Below, piece after piece: positions 16,480-23,784 of a stretch of DNA of 64,000 nt (positions within the stretch are counted from its first letter, which is position 1; each line of letters starts with the position of its first letter). The notes beneath the pieces were generated by a model, which saw nothing but the letters and a program-made list of their open reading frames with translations, was not told the origin of the DNA and did not search any database. This stretch comes from an uncultured Bacilli bacterium (GTDB lineage Bacteria > Bacillota_I > Bacilli_A > RFN20 > CAG-826). Position numbers and translations under genes: made by a program. Location of the stretch: NCBI GenBank assembly GCA_934140155.1, contig CAKPBC010000006.1:1-64000 (forward strand), written 5' to 3'.

Positions 16480-18567
16480 ATGGCGATTACTTTAAGAAAA
16501 AATCAAATAAAAGATACAACGATTAGTGTTACATCATCAAAAAGTTACACTATTCGTCTTTTGTTATGTGCTTATTTAAGTAACCAAGAAGTAGTAATTA
16601 AAAATAACAACTATTCTAAAGACGTTTTAGCAACAATTAATGTTTTAAAATCATTAGGTTCAAAAATAATAATTAATAAAGATAATTTAATAGTTAAACC
16701 AGGTAATAAAGTTAATGACTTAAATTTATATGTTCAAGAATCTGCAACATTATTAAGATTAATAATACCAATAATGCTTGTTAAATTTCCTAATAAAGCA
16801 GTGACATATATTTTAGATGATAGTTTAATTAATCGTCCGCTTGATGGTTATGATGATTTATTTAAAACTAATGACATTAAAGTTAAACGAAATAAGAATA
16901 AACTTATAATTAAGGGTAAAATAAGCACAAAAGAAATTAAAGTTGACGCTAGTAAATCTTCCCAATTTGTTTCTGGACTATTAATGGCTTTACCATTATC
17001 TAATCATGATACAAAGTTAATATTTGAAACAAATGGATCTTCTTCATATATTGATTTAACAATTGATATATTAAATCAATTTAATGTTGAAATTGTTAAT
17101 GATTTTATTATTAAGGGTAAACAAAAATATATTGCTAAAAATAAATTAATAAGTGAAGGAGATTATTCTTCCATTATTCCTTTTGTGTGTCTTGGCTTAA
17201 AAGAAGACATAACGATTAGATTAAATGGTTTAAATAAAAATAGTAAGCAAGGAGATAAAAAAATTATCGATTATTTATTGTCTCAAGGTGCTAATATTAA
17301 ATATGATGAAAATAGTTTAATTATAAAAAAATCAGACATATCTTCATTAAATTATGATATTAACGAATGTATTGATTTAGCACCTTCTTTATTTTTGTTT
17401 GTTACAACTTTAAAAGAGCCATCGACTTTTTATCATATTAATCGTTTAATTTATAAAGAATCTAATCGCTTAGAAGCTATAACAAAAATATTAGATGAAA
17501 TTGCTGCAAAATATGAAATTAATGAAGATAATATTGTAATTTATCCTTGCAAGATTAATAATGATTTAATTTTGAAAAGTTATAATGATCATCGTATTAT
17601 TATGGCCATAAGTATTTTAGTTAATAACCACAAAATAATTATTAATGATTATAAGGGAATAAATAAGTCTTATCCTACTTTTTATAAGGACTTAAAACAG
17701 TTAGGAATTGCTATTAGTTATTCAAGAAAACCTAAACTTTTAATAAATGTAAAAAATAGTAAAGATTTTAATATTGAAGCATTTGGTTATGTGCTAGGAT
17801 ATAAAAAATTCACCTTTTTTGCTTCAAAATATTGTTCTTATTCTTTTATTAAAAAATATGCTCAAAATAAAAACATTTATGTTTTGTTAAATGCTTTATT
17901 ACATGAATCAGAAATAAATTCATTTAAGAAAGAAATAAATAAATTAATACAATTACCGATTAATTTTATTGTTCAAGATATTGGCATATTAAATATATTA
18001 AGTGAATTAATATCACCTAAACGCATTATATTTATGCCTTATACTTTAATTTGTAATTATTTAGATGCGCAAAGTTATGCTAAATTAGGCATATCAGCAA
18101 TATGTCCATCTAATGAAATAACAATTGAAGATACGGATATAATTTCGCAATATGCCCCAGTAATGCTTAATGCTTTTAGTTATGTTCCAATGTATCAATC
18201 ATATCGTAAAATTGTATCTTTATTTGAGCAATATAAAAAGATATCATTTAATAAAACGCATCTATATTTAAAAGAAGAAACACGCAATGATTTATATCCC
18301 TTGATTGAAAATCAATATGGAAGTGTCATTTTCCGCCCATATATTACTAGTTATATTAAAGAATTGAATAACTTATCACATGCCAAATTCATTTATATTG
18401 ATCAACTATTTATTAAAAATAAAGCATTTAACAAAGTATGCTCTTTAGTAAATGATTATTATAAAAACAAAATAAATATCGAAGTTATAAAAAGAGAACT
18501 TGATAAATTAAATCTTAACATTCAAGATGGTTTTGCTTATCAAGATTCATTTTATTTGGAGAAGTAG
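16480..18567 (+). CDS. aroA: EPSP synthase fused to a U32 (YrrN/TrhP1-like) domain
   Basis: This 695-aa protein joins two activities usually encoded separately. Residues 1 to about 411 are EPSP synthase, which adds enolpyruvyl to shikimate-3-phosphate: SSKSYTIRLLL, ESATLLRLI, SKSSQFVSGLLMALPL, NDHRIIMA and the terminal KSYPTFYKDLKQLG are visible. Residues about 418-695 resemble the small U32 subunit YrrN (TrhP1): IYVLLNALLHESEI, a FIVQDIGILNIL strand-helix, and LNAFSYVPMYQSYRK where U32 proteins carry the cluster-side strand. It lacks the U32 Cys signature, as expected for the accessory subunit. The next gene, 2 bp away, is the Cys-bearing partner. There is no frameshift or internal SD at the junction. 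Confidence 0.85.
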   Translation: MAITLRKNQIKDTTISVTSSKSYTIRLLLCAYLSNQEVVIKNNNYSKDVLATINVLKSLGSKIIINKDNLIVKPGNKVNDLNLYVQESATLLRLIIPIMLVKFPNKAVTYILDDSLINRPLDGYDDLFKTNDIKVKRNKNKLIIKGKISTKEIKVDASKSSQFVSGLLMALPLSNHDTKLIFETNGSSSYIDLTIDILNQFNVEIVNDFIIKGKQKYIAKNKLISEGDYSSIIPFVCLGLKEDITIRLNGLNKNSKQGDKKIIDYLLSQGANIKYDENSLIIKKSDISSLNYDINECIDLAPSLFLFVTTLKEPSTFYHINRLIYKESNRLEAITKILDEIAAKYEINEDNIVIYPCKINNDLILKSYNDHRIIMAISILVNNHKIIINDYKGINKSYPTFYKDLKQLGIAISYSRKPKLLINVKNSKDFNIEAFGYVLGYKKFTFFASKYCSYSFIKKYAQNKNIYVLLNALLHESEINSFKKEINKLIQLPINFIVQDIGILNILSELISPKRIIFMPYTLICNYLDAQSYAKLGISAICPSNEITIEDTDIISQYAPVMLNAFSYVPMYQSYRKIVSLFEQYKKISFNKTHLYLKEETRNDLYPLIENQYGSVIFRPYITSYIKELNNLSHAKFIYIDQLFIKNKAFNKVCSLVNDYYKNKINIEVIKRELDKLNLNIQDGFAYQDSFYLEK

Positions 18568-18569
18568 TT

Positions 18570-19751
18570 ATGAAACGTATTGAGTTATTAGCGCCTGCCG
18601 GTGATTTAGATAAATTGAAATTAGCGCTCCTATACGGTGCGGATGCTTGCTATATTGGTGGCAAAGAGTTTTCTTTACGCTCGCATGCATCGAATTTTTC
18701 GCTTAGTGATATAAAAAGTGCTTGTGATTTTGCTCATGCCTTACATAAAAAAATTCATGTTACTTGTAATATTGTGATGCATAATAAAAATGCTAAACAT
18801 ATTAAAGAATATTTATTAGAATTAGAAAAATGTGGTGTTGATGCCATTATTACTTCTTCATTAACAATGCTAGAAATTGCTACCAAATATACTAATTTAG
18901 AAGTACATATGTCAACACAATTATCTTCTTTAAATGAATCCGCGATTGACTTCTTTTATAAGCATCATGCTAAACGTGTGGTTCTTGCTAGAGAATGTTC
19001 GCTTGATGATATTAAAGATATTAAAAAAGTAGCCAAAACTGAAATAGAAGTATTTATTCATGGCGGAATGTGTTCTTCTTATTCGGGGAAATGTATGCTT
19101 TCTAATATTATGACTGGTAGAGACGCTAATAGAGGCGGATGTGCACATTCTTGCCGATGGAAATATTATTTATATGATAAGAAAAATATAGTTACTGATG
19201 AGTATTTTTCAATGTCTTCAAAAGATTTGTGTGCTTTAAAAAGCATTCCTGCTTTAATTGATATGGGCGTTGATTCATTAAAAATTGAAGGACGAATGAA
19301 ATCATATAATTATTTATGTGCAATTATAAGTAGTTACCGCATGTTAATTGATGATTATTATGCTCATAAGTCATTAGACTATCAAAAATATGAAACAATG
19401 ATTGGATATGGGGAAAATCGTGTAACAGGACATGGATTTTTATATGGTAATGTTACAGTAAATGAGCAATTATTTGTCTTAAATGATAAATTTGAAAAAG
19501 CGGGAGATTTTATTGGCATTGTTCGTGAAATAAAAGAAGATAATGAAGTAGTTTTAGAAGTTAAAAACAAAATTATAAAAGGTGAAGAATATTTATGCTT
19601 TTCACCAAATAGTGAACCAAAACTTGTTACAGTAAAGGAAATTAAATATAACAATTTTGATTATGATGTTTATACTATTGCCGGAACTCTTATTAATATT
19701 AAAACTGATTTAAGTCTTAAACCATACGATATTCTTCATGTAAAAAGATAA
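18570..19751 (+). CDS. U32-family protein, YrrO/TrhP2-like tRNA hydroxylation enzyme
   Basis: This 393-aa U32 protein matches YrrO/YegQ (TrhP), which makes 5-hydroxyuridine at tRNA position 34 in a reaction that in E. coli needs prephenate and Fe-S biogenesis. The N-terminus is RIELLAPAGDLDKLKLAL; the U32 signature EVFIHGGMCSSYSGKCMLS is followed by RGGCAHSCRW, giving four cysteines for a cluster. KIEGRMKS and a C-terminal beta domain complete the fold. The SD GGAGAAG lies at the end of the aroA-U32 gene, 2 bp upstream. Adjacency to a fused YrrN-like domain copies the Bacillus yrrN-yrrO pair. The RNA substrate is inferred. Confidence 0.87.
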   Translation: MKRIELLAPAGDLDKLKLALLYGADACYIGGKEFSLRSHASNFSLSDIKSACDFAHALHKKIHVTCNIVMHNKNAKHIKEYLLELEKCGVDAIITSSLTMLEIATKYTNLEVHMSTQLSSLNESAIDFFYKHHAKRVVLARECSLDDIKDIKKVAKTEIEVFIHGGMCSSYSGKCMLSNIMTGRDANRGGCAHSCRWKYYLYDKKNIVTDEYFSMSSKDLCALKSIPALIDMGVDSLKIEGRMKSYNYLCAIISSYRMLIDDYYAHKSLDYQKYETMIGYGENRVTGHGFLYGNVTVNEQLFVLNDKFEKAGDFIGIVREIKEDNEVVLEVKNKIIKGEEYLCFSPNSEPKLVTVKEIKYNNFDYDVYTIAGTLINIKTDLSLKPYDILHVKR

Positions 19752-19761
19752 CTTAAAATGA

Positions 19762-19794
19762 AAAAGGAATTATTGTTTTTCAATAATTCCTTTT
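19762..19794. terminator. Bidirectional terminator between the aro/U32 operon and mutM-coaE
   Basis: AAAAGGAATTATTG (19762-19775) pairs with CAATAATTCCTTTT (19781-19794) around TTTTT. It contains the stop codon of the convergent mutM-coaE fusion and ends transcription from both sides. Confidence 0.85.
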
Positions 19795-21167
19795 AGTTTA
19801 TTTTCAAATTCGTTTATATCATCACTAGGAGTAACAATATAATCCATTTTTGCAATATTTTTATCAAATGTATTAGTGTCATTTAATTTTAAATAAGCTT
19901 CAACGTCATTAACACCACGCTTATGTAAATGAGCGATTTGAACATCTTTAGAAGCAGAAATACCAATGATTTTATCCGCTAAATAATCCATATTTGCTTC
20001 AAAAAGAAGTGGTACTTCAATAAAGGTAAATTTAGTATGACTATGATGAATAAATTCATTTAATTCATTTTCCACTAAAGGATGAATGATACTTTCTAAT
20101 TGCTTTTTCTTATTAGGGTTACTATTAATTAAATCTCTTAATACTTTTGTATCGATTACATTGTTAATTATAGCAGATGCAAAGTGTCTTTTAATTTTTG
20201 AAATTATATCTGGCTTTTGATATAAAATTTTAACAATTTCATCAGCAGAAATAGCATTATATCCTAAAGACTTGAAATAATTTAAAGCGGTTGATTTACC
20301 GGAAGCGATTTTTCCTACAATCGCAAACACAGTTGTGTCATTCGGATATTTTTGACATTTAGGACAAAAAGTAGTGCCACGTCCTCCAATACGAATTTTC
20401 TTAAAAGGATAACCGCAATTTGGACAAGTAGAACCAACTTTACCATAAACTAATAATTCGTTTTGGAATTTGCCATCTACCCCTCTAGCGGCATGATAAC
20501 TTTTAACAGTTGATCCGCCTAATTCAATAGCTTTATTTAATACGCGAATGGAATTATTAATAATATCATCAATTTGTTTTAAAGTAATTAATTTGCTTGG
20601 AGTAAGAGGATTGATTTTTGAAGCAAATAAAACTTCATCAGCGTAAATATTTCCAAGCCCGGAAATATTACTTTGATCCATAATCGAAATTTTAATTGGT
20701 AAAGAAGAGTGTTGTAATTTATTAAGTAATTTAAGCTTCAAATCATCATTAAAATGCATCGGCTCTGGTCCTAATTTGGTTAGCATTTCTTCATTAGTTA
20801 ATTCATCTATGGTCACTAATTTCATAATGCCGAAGCAACGAGAATCATCATAACTTACATTCATATTTTTATCTAAATGGAAAATGATTCGAGAATGTCC
20901 ACTTCGTGTTTCATTATCATTAAGTAAAATATATTTACCTTCCATTCTTAAATGTGAAATAATAACTAAATTATCAGTTAAATAAAGTAATAAATATTTA
21001 CCAATTCTTTTAACATCAATAAATGTTTTATTAACAATACTTAAAAAATCTAGATTTGATTTTAAAATCATTTTTGGATATAAAATCTCAACACTTTCAA
21101 TTTTATGACCCACTAATAAAGGCTTTAAAATACTTTTAACTGTTTCAACTTCTGGTAATTCTGGCAT
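19770..21167 (-). CDS. mutM/coaE: Formamidopyrimidine-DNA glycosylase - dephospho-CoA kinase fusion
   Basis: The 465-aa polypeptide fuses a DNA repair enzyme to the last enzyme of coenzyme A synthesis. Residues 1-273 are MutM/Fpg, which removes 8-oxoguanine: MPELPEVE supplies the catalytic Pro and Glu, the H2TH helices follow, and a zinc finger is formed by C248, C251, C268 and C271 with the GRGTTF loop. Residues about 279-465 are CoaE, with Walker A GKIASGKST (285-293) and the SADEIV motif. No linker separates them. In many Firmicutes polA-mutM-coaE are consecutive genes, and here polA is 8 bp upstream, so the fusion most simply arose by loss of the mutM stop. Confidence 0.93.
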   Translation of the reverse strand: MPELPEVETVKSILKPLLVGHKIESVEILYPKMILKSNLDFLSIVNKTFIDVKRIGKYLLLYLTDNLVIISHLRMEGKYILLNDNETRSGHSRIIFHLDKNMNVSYDDSRCFGIMKLVTIDELTNEEMLTKLGPEPMHFNDDLKLKLLNKLQHSSLPIKISIMDQSNISGLGNIYADEVLFASKINPLTPSKLITLKQIDDIINNSIRVLNKAIELGGSTVKSYHAARGVDGKFQNELLVYGKVGSTCPNCGYPFKKIRIGGRGTTFCPKCQKYPNDTTVFAIVGKIASGKSTALNYFKSLGYNAISADEIVKILYQKPDIISKIKRHFASAIINNVIDTKVLRDLINSNPNKKKQLESIIHPLVENELNEFIHHSHTKFTFIEVPLLFEANMDYLADKIIGISASKDVQIAHLHKRGVNDVEAYLKLNDTNTFDKNIAKMDYIVTPSDDINEFENKLKGIIEKQ

Positions 21168-21175
21168 ACTAACAC

Positions 21176-23779
21176 CTACTTTGCATCATACCAAGTTTTA
21201 GCGTAACTACCATCAACTTTTAGTTTTACACCTAACTTAGGATATACTTGTTCCATTAATTCTTTAATAAGTGGAGCGACTTCATTTATTTCTTTGGTTG
21301 GTACTTTGAAGATAAGTTCATCATGAATTTGAAGTACTAACTTAGTTTCAAAGTTTTTATTAGTAAGCATTTTATCAATATTAATCATGGCCATTTTAAT
21401 TAAATCGGCAGCAGTACCTTGAATAGGAGCGTTTGTGGCTGCACGTTTTGCAAATTCATGAACTTGATAATTAGAATCATGTAATTCTCTTAAATAGCGA
21501 ATACGTCCGAATAACGTTTTAACAAATCCATCCTTTTCCGCGTTTTGAATAATATTTCCCATAAATGTAGCAATTTCTGGATAAGTAGCGTAGAAATTTT
21601 TAATAATTTCACGAGCTTCAGTAGAAGAAATACCTAATTGTTCCGCTAAACCCCAATCTGAAATACCATAAACAATACCGAAGTTAACTGCCTTAGCTTT
21701 ACGACGATCAGCGCTACTTATTTCATCTTTATGGAAAACATGTTTAGCAGTAATTTCATGAATATCTTCATCATTATTAAAAGCATCAAGTAGTTTTTGA
21801 CAATTACTTAAAGCGGCTAAAACACGTAATTCAACTTGAGAATAGTCAAATGATAAGATGTAATAATCATCGTTAGGATAGAAGAATGCTTTACGAATAA
21901 GTTTTCCTTCTTCATCACGTACAGATATGTTTTGTAAGTTAGGATTAGAAGAAGATAAACGTCCTGTAGTAGTTAAGGCTTGGTTAAAACGTGGATGTAA
22001 TTTTCCATCACTATGAATATGAACAAGTAATCCATCAATATAAGTAGAAGTTAATTTTGCATATTTACGATATTCAAGAATTAAATCAACAATTGGATGT
22101 TTATGAGCAACTTTCTTTAAAACTTCCACCGAAGTAGATATTTTTTTATCTTTATCAAATACATTTAATTCAACAAGTAATTCGCCAATTTGTTTTGGAG
22201 ATGATAAATTAATACGATGCGGAGCAATAGCAAATATTTGTTCCTCTAATTCTTTTTGTTTATTACGGAAGACATTTCCAATTTCATTTAATGATTTTTC
22301 ATCAAGTGGAAAACCTTCAATTTCCATCTTTGCTAAAACATTAGCAAGTGGTAATTCAATGTAATTATATAAATCCAAAGAATCTAAGTCATTGATTTGC
22401 TTAATCACTTCATCATGTAATTTTAAAGAATAATGACTAATTTCTGCACTGCGTTTAATATTAGAAGTATCATCACCAAACAACGATAAAGTATCTTCGC
22501 TAATTTTACTTAAAGAAATAGAAAAGAAATTAAAAATAGAATCGATATTGTTGTTTAATGATGTATCAATAATATAAGCCGCGATTAATAAATCAAAAGC
22601 TAAGCCATTAATTTCTAAATCAATTCGAGATAAAGCTACTTTAATAGCTTTAAAATCATAACAATATTTTAAGTATTTATCGCTTAATAAAACATCTTGC
22701 AAATAGTTATCTTTTTTAGCATCCTCAATATTTAGATAATATGTTTCATCAATTGTACTAATAGCAATGCCATTTATAATACCATCATAATAATCATCTT
22801 CATCAAAATTCAAAGCAATTCCAATGCTATTACTAGCAAGCTTAGGAAGAGAACTAACAACTTTATATTCTAATTCTTTAGCTTGTTTGTTTTCTTTAGC
22901 GAATTTTTGTCCCATTTTATTTAATAATGTTTTTAAATCGTATTTTTTACAAAATTCCGATAATTCATTAACATGGTAACCTTTATATAAGGTATCATCT
23001 AAAGAAAATGGTAAGTCCAAATCAATTTTAATCATTGCCAAGTGTTTGCATAAACGACCTGATTCTTCATTTTCCTTTATTGCATTATTAAGTTTTGTGC
23101 TAAGTTTATCAGCATTTTCAATAATATTTTCTAAACTACCATATTCTTTAATTAATTTAACCGCTGTTTTTTGCCCAATGCCGGGAATTCCTTTTAAGTT
23201 ATCACTTGGGTCTCCCATCAAACCTTTAAAATCAGGAATTTGGGAAGGAAGAAGTTCATAATCTTTATATAATTCTTCTTCATCCATAAATTTTACATCG
23301 CTTAATCCGCGTTTAATCATATTGATATGAATCTTTTTATCAATTAATTGAAGGAAGTCTTTATCAGAAGTATAAATAGTAACATCATAACCGTTTTTAC
23401 CAGCAAGTTTTGCGGTACTTCCGGCAATGTCATCGCCTTCAAAACCTTCTAATTCATAAGTGAAAACACCCATTGCTTTTAATAATTCACGCGCAATTGG
23501 CATTTGTTCAATTAATTCTGGATTAACAGGCTTACGATTAGCTTTGTATGTATCTAATTCTTTATGACGGAATGTCTTTTTACCTGTGTCGAAAACTACA
23601 AGTAAATTTTCATCTCCTTTAAATCCAGAAATAATTCTACTGAGCATATTAGAAAACGCAAATATTGCATTAGTAGGAGTACCATCTTTTGCACGCATTA
23701 AAGGTACATTAGGATTAAATGTAGCAAAGAATGCCCGGAATAGTAACGAATTTCCATCAATAATAATCATTTTTTTCAT
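21176..23779 (-). CDS. polA: DNA polymerase I without proofreading residues
   Basis: PolA processes Okazaki fragments and fills repair gaps. Residues 1-290 are the 5'-3' exonuclease (IIDGNSLLFRAFFA, FEGDDIAGS, GDPSDNLKGIPGIG). Residues about 305-460 keep the 3'-5' exonuclease fold but the metal-binding D-x-E is replaced (IALNFDEDDYYDG), as in Bacillus-type PolA, so proofreading should be absent. The polymerase domain has motif A DYSQVELRVLAALS, motif B RRKAKAVNFGIVYG and motif C LQIHDEL. At 867 aa it is full length. It lies 5 bp after dnaE and 8 bp before mutM-coaE on the same strand, a replication-repair operon. Confidence 0.96.
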   Translation of the reverse strand: MKKMIIIDGNSLLFRAFFATFNPNVPLMRAKDGTPTNAIFAFSNMLSRIISGFKGDENLLVVFDTGKKTFRHKELDTYKANRKPVNPELIEQMPIARELLKAMGVFTYELEGFEGDDIAGSTAKLAGKNGYDVTIYTSDKDFLQLIDKKIHINMIKRGLSDVKFMDEEELYKDYELLPSQIPDFKGLMGDPSDNLKGIPGIGQKTAVKLIKEYGSLENIIENADKLSTKLNNAIKENEESGRLCKHLAMIKIDLDLPFSLDDTLYKGYHVNELSEFCKKYDLKTLLNKMGQKFAKENKQAKELEYKVVSSLPKLASNSIGIALNFDEDDYYDGIINGIAISTIDETYYLNIEDAKKDNYLQDVLLSDKYLKYCYDFKAIKVALSRIDLEINGLAFDLLIAAYIIDTSLNNNIDSIFNFFSISLSKISEDTLSLFGDDTSNIKRSAEISHYSLKLHDEVIKQINDLDSLDLYNYIELPLANVLAKMEIEGFPLDEKSLNEIGNVFRNKQKELEEQIFAIAPHRINLSSPKQIGELLVELNVFDKDKKISTSVEVLKKVAHKHPIVDLILEYRKYAKLTSTYIDGLLVHIHSDGKLHPRFNQALTTTGRLSSSNPNLQNISVRDEEGKLIRKAFFYPNDDYYILSFDYSQVELRVLAALSNCQKLLDAFNNDEDIHEITAKHVFHKDEISSADRRKAKAVNFGIVYGISDWGLAEQLGISSTEAREIIKNFYATYPEIATFMGNIIQNAEKDGFVKTLFGRIRYLRELHDSNYQVHEFAKRAATNAPIQGTAADLIKMAMINIDKMLTNKNFETKLVLQIHDELIFKVPTKEINEVAPLIKELMEQVYPKLGVKLKVDGSYAKTWYDAK

Positions 23780-23784
23780 ATAAA

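Noticed and set aside
16480..18567. Two separate genes merged by frameshift
   Set aside because: The frame is open through the junction, with no SD or plausible start there, and both halves have normal composition.
9189..19751. U32 proteins as secreted collagenases
   Set aside because: No signal peptides are present; Cys-rich U32 signatures and shikimate linkage fit RNA hydroxylation enzymes better.
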